In this document: piece by piece, positions 19,535 to 26,575 of the stretch
How the letters are laid out: every line of letters starts with the position of its first letter
Numbering within the stretch: the stretch's first letter is position 1
Source: Palsa-504 sp963800415
GTDB lineage: Bacteria > Actinomycetota > Actinomycetes > Streptosporangiales > Streptosporangiaceae
Assembly: GCA_963800415.1 (NCBI GenBank)
Contig: CAWDBS010000070.1
Coordinates: 1-64,000 of the forward strand
Reading direction: 5' to 3'
DNA length: 64,000 bases
Program-made: the position numbers and the translations under genes
The notes under the pieces: generated by a model
The model's database searches: none
Seen by the model: only the letters and a program-made list of their open reading frames with translations
What the model was told of the DNA's origin: nothing

Positions 19535-20821
19535 TCACCGCAGCAGCGGGCGCAGCTGCAGGGTCTGGTCGCGGCGCGGGCCCACGCCGACCGCCGACAC
19601 CGGGGCGCCGATCATCGTCTCCACGGCCGTGATGTAGGCCCGCGCGTTCGGCGGCAGCTCGTCGAACGTGGTGACCTTGGAGATGTCCTCCCACCAGCCG
19701 TCGAAGTACTCGTAGACCGGCACCGCGTGGTGAAACTCGGTCTGCGTCATGGGGATCTCCTTGCACCGCTTCCCGTCCACCTCATACGCCACGCAAACCG
19801 GCACCTTGTCCAGGCCGGACAGCACGTCCAGCTTGGTCAGGAAGTAGCCGGTGATGCCGTTGACCCGGGTCGCGTACCTGGCGATGACCGCGTCGAACCA
19901 CCCGGTGCGGCGCGGCCGTCCGGTGGTCACGCCGTACTCCGCGCCGGTCTTGCGCAGCCATTCGCCCTGCTCGTCGCGGAGTTCGGTGGGGAATGGCCCC
20001 TCGCCGACGCGGGTGGTGTAGGCCTTGACGATGCCGATGACGTCGGAGATCCGGGTCGGGCCGATGCCGGACCCGGCGCAGGCGCCGCCCGCGGTGGGGG
20101 AGGACGAGGTCACGAACGGGTAGGTGCCGTGGTCCACGTCGAGCATGGTGGCCTGGGCGCCCTCGAGCAGCACCACCTGGCCCCGGTCCAGCGCCCGGCC
20201 CAGGGCCAGCCTGGTGTCCGCCACGTAGGGGCGGAGCCGTTCCGCGTACTGCTCGTACTCCGCCGCCGTCGCCTGCGGGTCGATGCCGCGGCGGTTGTAC
20301 ACCTTGCTCAGCATCTGGTTCTTCTCGCGCAGCACCAGCTCGAGCTTCTTGCGCAGGATGCCGGGGTCGAACAGGTCCTGGACGCGGATCCCCACCCGGG
20401 CGATCTTGTCGCCGTAGGCCGGGCCGATACCGCGGCCGGTGGTGCCGATCCGCGCGCTGCCCAGGTACCGCTCGCTGACCTTGTCCAGCGCCCGGTGGTA
20501 GGGCATGATCAGGTGCGCGTCGGCCGAGACGAGCAGCTTGGAGCAGTCCACGCCGCGGGCCGCCAGGCCGTCGATCTCGTCGAGCAGCACCTGCGGGTCG
20601 ATCACCACGCCGTTGCCGATGACCGGGACGACGTGCGGTGACAGCACCCCGGACGGCAGCAGGTGCAGGGCGTAGCTCTCGTCGCCGATGACGACCGTGT
20701 GGCCGGCGTTGTTCCCGCCCTGGTACCTGACCACGTAGTCGACGCGGTCGCCGAGCAGGTCGGTCGCCTTGCCCTTGCCCTCGTCGCCCCACTGGGCCCC
20801 GACAAGCACGATGGCGGGCAT
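19535..20821 (-). CDS. purA: Adenylosuccinate synthetase
   Basis: The 428-residue GTP-dependent enzyme condenses IMP with aspartate toward AMP. The start MPAIVLVGAQWGDEGKGKAT carries the P-loop-like GDEGKGK. NNAGHTVVIGD, STGRGIGPAY-like TTGRGIGPAYGDK, and TGRPRRTGWFD are all present. I chose the ATG at 20821 because GAAGGG lies six bases before ATGCGC; upstream in-frame starts would add a low-complexity extension. First gene of the purine/murA-like run. Confidence 0.95.
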   Translation of the reverse strand: MPAIVLVGAQWGDEGKGKATDLLGDRVDYVVRYQGGNNAGHTVVIGDESYALHLLPSGVLSPHVVPVIGNGVVIDPQVLLDEIDGLAARGVDCSKLLVSADAHLIMPYHRALDKVSERYLGSARIGTTGRGIGPAYGDKIARVGIRVQDLFDPGILRKKLELVLREKNQMLSKVYNRRGIDPQATAAEYEQYAERLRPYVADTRLALGRALDRGQVVLLEGAQATMLDVDHGTYPFVTSSSPTAGGACAGSGIGPTRISDVIGIVKAYTTRVGEGPFPTELRDEQGEWLRKTGAEYGVTTGRPRRTGWFDAVIARYATRVNGITGYFLTKLDVLSGLDKVPVCVAYEVDGKRCKEIPMTQTEFHHAVPVYEYFDGWWEDISKVTTFDELPPNARAYITAVETMIGAPVSAVGVGPRRDQTLQLRPLLR

Positions 20822-20894
20822 GCGCATCCCTTCGGCTGGCGCAGGCTCCGGCTCGGTTCCTGGCGGGGTCCCGGCCTGGCCGCGCATGATTAAG

Positions 20895-20926
20895 CCCCCG
20901 CACAGGCGCGCACGCGCGGCAGGGGG
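20895..20926 (-). terminator. GC-rich hairpin between DUF3151 gene and purA
   Basis: Outer arms CCCCC and GGGGG enclose an inner GCGCG/CGCGC stem in the 230-bp space upstream of purA. It could end the fba-DUF3151 transcript or be part of the purA leader. There is no clear U-tract. Confidence 0.35.
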
Positions 20927-21052
20927 TCTTGCGTTCTGAGATTACCCGCTAAAGCGGCAGGTAACCGAGGGATAGTCCCCTCCGGGCGGAAAGCTCCGGC
21001 GGGGATGGGGCCCGCTGCGGTCCGGCTACGCTGGCTGCCGGCGCGCAGCCGG

Positions 21053-21496
21053 CTACGGATGGCTCCCGCGCCCGGCGGCCAGTTCGGCGGCGAGTTCGGT
21101 GGCGGCGGCGGCGCTGCTGTCCCGCAGGAACTGCGCGCAGCGCTCCGCCTCGTCATTTTCGCCGATCGCGGCGGCCGAGGCGCCCAGCATGTGCAGCGAG
21201 CGCAGGAAGCCGCGGTTCGGCTCGTGCTCCCACGGGACCGGGCCGTGTCCGTGCCAGCCCGCGCGGCGCAGCTGGTCCAGGCCGCGGTGGTAACCGGTCC
21301 GCGCGTACGCGTAGGCGGTGACCGGGTCGCCCTGGCCGTACGCGCGGACGGCCAGCGCGGCCCAGGCCGCCGAGTACGACGGGAACCGCGCCGCGACCTT
21401 CTCCGGCGCCTCGCCCGACCGCAGCGCGGCGTCCGCTTCCTCGTTGGCGGGCAGGTAGGTGGCCGGCGGGCCGCCCAGCAGGTTCTGACGTTCCAT
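21053..21496 (-). CDS. DUF3151 family protein
   Basis: This 147-residue soluble protein is of the actinobacterial DUF3151 family, recognisable from NLLGGPPATYLPAN, ARFPSYSAAWAALA, GYHRGLDQLRRAGWHGHGPV and NRGFLRSLHMLG. Function is unknown. It lies 31 bp downstream of the class II aldolase gene on the same strand, the usual actinobacterial neighbourhood, so the two are likely co-transcribed. The sequence predicts an all-helical TPR-like fold. Confidence 0.88.
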   Translation of the reverse strand: MERQNLLGGPPATYLPANEEADAALRSGEAPEKVAARFPSYSAAWAALAVRAYGQGDPVTAYAYARTGYHRGLDQLRRAGWHGHGPVPWEHEPNRGFLRSLHMLGASAAAIGENDEAERCAQFLRDSSAAAATELAAELAAGRGSHP

Positions 21497-21527
21497 TCGT
21501 CTCCCTTGGCTTAGCCCGTGTCCTGGC

Positions 21528-22547
21528 TCAGCTGAGCTGGTGGCCGGCCGCCAGCAGGTCCTCGCAGGCGTGGATGACCCGCGCCGCCATGCCCGCCTCG
21601 CCCGCCTTGCCCCAGCTGCGCGGGTCGTACACCTTCTTGCTGCCGACCTCGCCGTCTATCTTCAGCACGCCGTCGTAGTTCTTGAACATGTGGTCCGCGA
21701 CGGGCCGGGTGAACGCGTACTGGGTGTCGGTGTCGACGTTCATCTTGACCACGCCGTAGGAGATGGCCTCCCTGATCTCCTCAAGCGCCGAACCGGACCC
21801 GCCGTGGAAGACCAGGTCGAACGGCTTCTCCTGGCCGTACTTCTGGCCCACGGCGTCCTGGATCTCCTTCAGCACCGGCGGGCGCAGCTTCACGTGCCCG
21901 GGCTTGTACACGCCGTGCACGTTGCCGAACGTAGCGGCCAGCAGGTACCGGCCGCGCTCGCCGAGCCCGACCGCCTCGGCGGTGGCCAGGGCGTCTTCCG
22001 GCGTGGTGTACAGCTTCTCGTTGATCTCGCCGACGATCCCGTCCTCCTCGCCGCCGACCACCCCGATCTCCATCTCCATGACGATGCGGGCGGCCGCGCA
22101 GTCGGCCAGCAGTTCGGCCGCGATCTCCAGGTTCTCCTTGAGCGGCACGGCCGAGCCGTCCCACATGTGCGACTGGAACAGCGGCTCCTCGCCGCGGGCG
22201 ACCCGCTCCTTGGAGATCGCCACCAGCGGGCGCATGTAGCCGTCCAGCTTGTTCTTCGGGCAGTGGTCGGTGTGCAGCGCGATGTGGACCGGGTACTCGG
22301 CCGCGGCGACGTACGCGAACTCCGCCAGCGCCACCGCGCCCGTCACCATGTCCTTGAGCGAGCCCGACAGGTACTCGGCGCCGCCGGTCGATATCTGGAC
22401 GATCCCGTCACTGCCGGCCTCGGCGAACCCGCGCAGCGCGGCGTTCAGCGTCTGGCTCGAGGTGACGTTGATGGCGGGGAACGCGAAGCCCCGCTGCTTG
22501 GCAGTGTCGAGCATCTGCGCGTAGATCTCTGGGGTCGCGATTGGCAT
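21528..22547 (-). CDS. fba: Class II fructose-bisphosphate aldolase
   Basis: The 339-residue zinc enzyme cleaves fructose 1,6-bisphosphate to DHAP and glyceraldehyde 3-phosphate in glycolysis. Metal and catalytic residues appear in IALHTDHCPK, MEMEIGVVGGEEDG, FGNVHGVYKPG and LVFHGGSGS; NVDTDTQYAFTRPV binds phosphate. The start MPIATPEIYAQMLDTAKQRG is the family norm. It is transcribed before the DUF3151 gene and divergent from the DedA gene. Confidence 0.95.
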   Translation of the reverse strand: MPIATPEIYAQMLDTAKQRGFAFPAINVTSSQTLNAALRGFAEAGSDGIVQISTGGAEYLSGSLKDMVTGAVALAEFAYVAAAEYPVHIALHTDHCPKNKLDGYMRPLVAISKERVARGEEPLFQSHMWDGSAVPLKENLEIAAELLADCAAARIVMEMEIGVVGGEEDGIVGEINEKLYTTPEDALATAEAVGLGERGRYLLAATFGNVHGVYKPGHVKLRPPVLKEIQDAVGQKYGQEKPFDLVFHGGSGSALEEIREAISYGVVKMNVDTDTQYAFTRPVADHMFKNYDGVLKIDGEVGSKKVYDPRSWGKAGEAGMAARVIHACEDLLAAGHQLS

Positions 22548-22604
22548 GACGATGACTCCTCGGCTTAGATTGACCCCACTCTAGACACTCGGGCCTTGAC
22601 CTCA

Positions 22605-22626
22605 GTAGGGACCTTAGTAGGGACCT
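22605..22626. promoter_or_regulatory. Direct repeat TAGGGACCTT in the fba-dedA divergent region
   Basis: Two identical 10-bp copies lie with starts 12 bp apart, about 100 bp upstream of the dedA start and 60 bp upstream of fba. Spacing of about one helical turn suits cooperative binding of a regulator. No known site is matched. Confidence 0.3.
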
Positions 22627-22706
22627 TGGGCCTGATGACTGTAAGACATGAAGCACACATGAAGATGCACCGGGCATGGCCGGGCATGAGGTACAACAGG
22701 AAGCCT

Positions 22707-23475
22707 ATGGAGAGCTTCCTCACCTCGGCGGGGTACGCCGCGCTAATCCTATTCGGCTTCCTGGAGGCGGCGTGCATCCCGATCTCGTCGGAGATCACGT
22801 TCGGCTTCGCCGGGGTGCTGGCCTACCAGGGACATCTTAACCTCGCCCTGGTCATCATCATCGGCTCGCTGGCCGAGCTGGCCGGGTCGTACGCCTCGTA
22901 CGCGGTCGGCCGGGTCGGCGGCAAGCCGCTCGTGCACAAGCTCGGGCGCTACGTGCTGGTGACCGAGTCCGACGTGAGCCGGGCCGAGCGCTTCCTGGAG
23001 GGCCGGGGAGCCTGGGCGATTCCGGTAGGGCGCATGCTGCCCTTCGTCCGGGCCTTTACCTCGATCGTCGCGGGCTTGGTGCGCGTCCCCGCGATCCGCT
23101 TCGGGGTCCTCAGCCTGATCGGCACGGTCATCTACGCGACCGCGCTGTCCACGGCCGGGTATGCGCTCGGCAGCGCCTGGAACCAGGTCAGCCACGGCCT
23201 GGCGGTCGTCGGCTACGTCCTGTTCGTGATCGTGGTCATCGCCGTCGTCGGCTTCGTCGTGTACCGCTTGCGCCAGTTCCGGCATGAGGACCGGCTCCGG
23301 CGCGAGTCCGCCGTCGCTGCCCCGGGCGCTGGCGTCGCCCCGGGCGCTGGCGTCTCCCCGGGTGCTGGCGTCGCCCCGGGTGCTGGCGTCACCCCGGGCG
23401 CCGGTGCCCGGGCGCTTTCCCGTGGAAGCCCGCCCCAAGCCGCGGTCCCACCGGGCCGGCAAGTCAGACGCCTAG
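22707..23475 (+). CDS. DedA-family membrane protein (undecaprenyl-phosphate flippase type)
   Basis: Residues 1-200 form a normal DedA protein (SNARE-associated Golgi superfamily): LEAACIPISSEITFGFAGVL, GRMLPFVRAFTSIVAGLVRV and several membrane helices. DedA proteins recycle undecaprenyl phosphate or keep proton motive force. ATG at 22707 follows AGGAAG. The C-terminus is uncertain: after five 18-bp repeats the same frame stays open to 23846, running antisense across most of pyrE, which is implausible. The neighbouring frame ends at 23475, next to the pyrE stop, with a natural basic tail (ARPKPRSHRAGKSDA). A one-base slip inside the repeat would explain this; the end given assumes it. Confidence 0.75.
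23319..23408. repeat. 18-bp tandem repeat, five copies, at the dedA 3' end
   Basis: Five head-to-tail copies of a unit like GCCCCGGGCGCTGGCGTC encode APGAGV repeats in the DedA frame. The array is where the dedA reading frame appears to slip. Confidence 0.85.
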
Positions 23476-24027
23476 GTCGGCTAGCTCGTAGGCGGCCCGG
23501 TAGGCCAGCCCGCGCCCGGTCACGTTGTGCCGGGCGCCCCGGTCGACCAGCACAGCCACGCCGACGACCTCCGCGCCGGCCTCGCGCAGCGCCTCCACCG
23601 CGGTCAGCGGGGACGCGCCGGTCGTGGACGTGTCCTCGACCGCCAGCACCCGCCGTCCGGCCACGTCCGGACCCTCGATCCGGCGCTGCGTGCCGTGCTC
23701 CTTTTCCCGCTTGCGCACCACGAACGCGTCGACCGGCGTGCCGCGGCTGGCCGCGGCGTGCATCATCGCGGTGGCCACCGGGTCGGCGCCCATGGTCAGC
23801 CCGCCGACCGCGTCGTAGCGCAGGTCCGCGGTCAGGTCGAGCATGACCCGGCCGGCCAGCGGCGCCAGCCGCCCGTCGAGCAGGATCCGGCGCAGGTCGA
23901 CGTACCAGTCGGCGTGCCGGCCCGAGGAGAGCACGAAGTCTCCCCGGATCACGGCCTTGGCCTTGATCGCCGCGAGGAGTTCGTCCCGGTCACTCACAGT
24001 GTCTCCCAACGTTGCAGGTGTGGTCAA
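23464..24027 (-). CDS. pyrE: Orotate phosphoribosyltransferase
   Basis: This 187-residue type I phosphoribosyltransferase makes OMP from orotate and PRPP in pyrimidine synthesis. The PRPP loop is RRVLAVEDTSTTGASPL; VVRKREKEHGTQRRIEG holds the flexible catalytic loop lysines and histidine; VLSSGRHADWYVDLRR is the usual N-terminal segment. The given ATG adds ~11 residues; GTG giving VSDRDELL may be the true start. The gene is alone, not with other pyr genes, and is convergent with dedA. Confidence 0.92.
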   Translation of the reverse strand: MTTPATLGDTVSDRDELLAAIKAKAVIRGDFVLSSGRHADWYVDLRRILLDGRLAPLAGRVMLDLTADLRYDAVGGLTMGADPVATAMMHAAASRGTPVDAFVVRKREKEHGTQRRIEGPDVAGRRVLAVEDTSTTGASPLTAVEALREAGAEVVGVAVLVDRGARHNVTGRGLAYRAAYELADLGV

Positions 24028-24288
24028 CGAGGCCAGCGGGAAACAATCCAGGCGCCGGGGCCCGTGGCCGCGCCCCGAACGCGGCGAGCGGTCGCCGTGG
24101 AAGTCCCTCGAGTTCTGTGTCCCCCGAGGCTTGGGTGGCGGAGGGTTCGGAACCTGACCTACGTGCTCTAGGCAGCGGGAATGCGCGGAAAGGCATCCCC
24201 GGGAAGGTTACTTCACTAGTCTAGAGCCGTCGGATCCACCCGGGTGCCGATGAGCTGGCCGCTGCGTCGAGGGAAGGACGGTGGGGCC

Positions 24289-25908
24289 GTGGATCGCTGT
24301 GCGCTGTTCGTTGACGCTGGCTACGTGCTCGCGGATGGTGCTATGGCCGTGCACGGGACGCGCCGCGGCGAGTCGGTCTCCTGGGATTACGAGGGCCTCC
24401 TGCAGCTGCTGTCCGGCCTGGCTAGGGAGCGGGCCGGCCTGCCGGTGCTCCGCTGCTACTGGTACGAGGCCACGGTGGACGGCCGCCGCACCGCCGAACA
24501 GGACGCGCTGGCCGACGTGCCGGGTATCAAGCTCCGGGTGGCCAAGATCCGCCCGGGCCGGCGTGAGGGCGTGGAAACCGAGATCCACCGCGACCTGACC
24601 ACCCTGGCGCGCAACAACGCGATCAGCGACGCGCTCGTGGTCAGCGCGGAAGAGGACCTGGCCCAGGTCATCGCCGACGTCCAGGACCTCGGCATGCGGG
24701 TCACGCTGGTGCACATCGCGGTGGACGGGAACTGGACCATCTCGCGGGCGCTCCGCCAGGAGTCCGACGACATCATCGAGATCAGCGGCGAGCACCTGCG
24801 CCCGTACGTGGAGCTCATCGCCGGGGCCGAGCCCGTCCACCCGGACGAGGACAGCGACCTCGCGGCAGCCCGGCCGCTGGCCAACGGGCACTCGACCACG
24901 CCCGCGGCGTCCTACCAGCAGGCGCCCGCGGCGTCGGGCAATCACGCGCCGCCTGCCATCTACACCGCGCCGGTCGTGGCGGAGTACCAGCGGCCCGCGC
25001 TGCAGCTGCCGAGGATGGCGACGCGAGAGCCGCGGGAAGGCCGGGACGCGCGCGACGGCCGCGACGCGCGCGAAGACAGGGCCCGCGACGGGCGGGAAGA
25101 CAGGGCCCGCGACGGGCGGGAAGACAGGGCCCGCGACGACCGGGCGCGCGAGGAGCGGACCGCGCCGTCGGCCGTCAACGGCGAGGCGCTGCCCGCCGCC
25201 CGCCAGGACATCCAGGCTCGCCAGGACCTGCCGAACCGGCCGGACATCTACGCCGCGCCGGCGACCAGCACGCGCAACCGGCCGGAGCCGGCGCCGCAGA
25301 ACCCGGAGGCCGGACCGGTGACCACGGGCCCCGAAGCCACCCAGGCCCCGCCCGGCCAGCTCCGCCGCCTGCCTTCCTCGCGCACCGCGGTGAACCAGGG
25401 GCAGCCCGCACCGATGGGCATCTCCGGCCCGGTGTCGGCCGGCCAGCACGCCGCCCAGGGCCATACCAGCCAAGGCCATACCAGCCAAGGCCACGGCGGC
25501 CAAAGTGGCCAGGGCCACAGCGGCCAAGGCGGCCACGGCGGCCAAGGCGGCTCAAGCCACGGCGGCCACAGCGGCCAGGGCGTGGCGCGCAGCTCCCCCT
25601 TCAGCGGCCCGCAGCCGGTACTCAGCCCGGCCGCATCCGGCGGCTACCAGACCTCCGGCGGCGTCGCGCTGTCCGAGGCCGTGCAGGCAGCGCACGATGA
25701 GGGTCAGGAGTTCGGCGGTTCGGTGGCCAGGGACGCCCCGGCGCTGTGGCTGGAGGCGGTGCTGGCGCGCAAGCCGCGCATGCCGTCCGACCTCGAGGCC
25801 CGGCTGCTGCAGGGTTCGGCGCTGCCGATCGACTTCCTGTTGCACGACGAAGTCAGGCATGCGCTGCGCCGGGGTTTCTGGGACGCGCTCGAGCGTACCC
25901 GCCGGTAA
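24289..25908 (+). CDS. NYN (PIN-like) domain protein with long disordered tail
   Basis: The first ~190 residues form an NYN domain, a PIN-fold putative ribonuclease: CALFVDAGYVLADG gives the first acidic residue, ETEIHRDLTTLARNN and ALVVSAEEDLAQVIADVQDL the others. The tail (~200-470) is disordered and repetitive: a charged DGREDRAR block from 24-bp repeats and a GHTSQGHGGQSGQG block. A short conserved helical end follows (ALWLEAVLARKPRMPSDLEA to LRRGFWDALERTRR). GTG at 24289 gives MDRCALFVDAGY; an upstream GTG at 24244 is also open. RNA processing is inferred from the fold only. Confidence 0.8.
   Translation: MDRCALFVDAGYVLADGAMAVHGTRRGESVSWDYEGLLQLLSGLARERAGLPVLRCYWYEATVDGRRTAEQDALADVPGIKLRVAKIRPGRREGVETEIHRDLTTLARNNAISDALVVSAEEDLAQVIADVQDLGMRVTLVHIAVDGNWTISRALRQESDDIIEISGEHLRPYVELIAGAEPVHPDEDSDLAAARPLANGHSTTPAASYQQAPAASGNHAPPAIYTAPVVAEYQRPALQLPRMATREPREGRDARDGRDAREDRARDGREDRARDGREDRARDDRAREERTAPSAVNGEALPAARQDIQARQDLPNRPDIYAAPATSTRNRPEPAPQNPEAGPVTTGPEATQAPPGQLRRLPSSRTAVNQGQPAPMGISGPVSAGQHAAQGHTSQGHTSQGHGGQSGQGHSGQGGHGGQGGSSHGGHSGQGVARSSPFSGPQPVLSPAASGGYQTSGGVALSEAVQAAHDEGQEFGGSVARDAPALWLEAVLARKPRMPSDLEARLLQGSALPIDFLLHDEVRHALRRGFWDALERTRR
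25071..25140. repeat. 24-bp tandem repeat in the NYN gene
   Basis: Nearly three copies of a unit like GACAGGGCCCGCGACGGGCG with four more bases encode alternating-charge DRARDGRE repeats. A second low-complexity block (25455-25570) encodes Gly/His/Gln repeats. Confidence 0.8.
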
Positions 25909-25940
25909 AAGGAAAGACGCCCGGATTGTCCACGGCATCG

Positions 25941-26537
25941 ATGGGTAAGGTCCTCAACGTGGTTGTGCTGTCCGGCGGGTTGTTCGACGCCATCGAGGTC
26001 AACGCGGCTCGCACGGGCAACCATAAGCGGGCCGCGGTGCGGATGAGCCGTCTGGCGACCCAGGCCAGCGCGGGCGAAATGTCCCGGGCCGAGGCGCACA
26101 TGCGGGCGGGCGAGCAGTGGCTGCTCGCCGACGATGCCGAGGCGGCCGTGGACGAGTTCCGCCAGGCGATCGCCGACCCCGGGGCCACCTCCGACGACCC
26201 GCGGGTGCCGCTGGCCCGGGCGATGTTCACGCTGGGCCGCACCGCCGACGCCGAGGCCCTGCTCCAGGAACTGCGCGAGTCCGGCGGCCGAACCCTCCCG
26301 CGGACCTGCGACCTGGTGGCCGAGATCCTCACCGAGCAGGGCGACCTGGCCGGGGCGCTCGACTGGGCCACCGCCGGGGTCGAAGCCTGCCTGCGCGGCG
26401 ACGACCGTGACGAGCTGCGGCTGCTGCTCCGGCTGCGGTACCGGCTCCGGGTCGACCTGGGCCTGCCCGAGGACGACTACGACAAGATGCTCGACGACAG
26501 GAGAGCGCAACGGGGCGGCCCCGCCGCGGGAGTGTGA
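25941..26537 (+). CDS. Conserved actinobacterial TPR-like protein
   Basis: The 198-residue protein is mostly alpha-helical. AEAHMRAGEQWLLADDAEAA, VDEFRQAIADPG, LARAMFTLGRTADAEALLQE and CDLVAEILTEQGDLAGALDW read as three tetratricopeptide-like helix pairs, suggesting a protein-protein adaptor of unknown partner. ATG at 25941 gives MGKVLNVVVLSGGLFDAIEV; an internal ATG at 26044 (MSRLATQ) is also plausible since the conserved part begins after it. It starts 32 bp after the NYN gene on the same strand and may share its transcript. Confidence 0.65.
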   Translation: MGKVLNVVVLSGGLFDAIEVNAARTGNHKRAAVRMSRLATQASAGEMSRAEAHMRAGEQWLLADDAEAAVDEFRQAIADPGATSDDPRVPLARAMFTLGRTADAEALLQELRESGGRTLPRTCDLVAEILTEQGDLAGALDWATAGVEACLRGDDRDELRLLLRLRYRLRVDLGLPEDDYDKMLDDRRAQRGGPAAGV

Positions 26538-26550
26538 CTCCCGGCCGCGG
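26523..26550. terminator. Hairpin between the TPR-like gene and clpB
   Basis: GGGAGT and ACTCCC pair around a 3-base loop, extended by CCGC and GCGG outside a small bulge. It spans the stop codon of the TPR-like gene and lies 26 bp from the convergent clpB stop, so it could serve both directions. Confidence 0.5.
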
Positions 26551-26575
26551 AACCGCCCCTCGCTGAGCCGCCGGG

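Noticed and set aside
24208..25545. 445-codon minus-strand frame over the NYN gene
   Set aside because: Ala/Arg repeats mirror the low-complexity linker; no conserved sequence.
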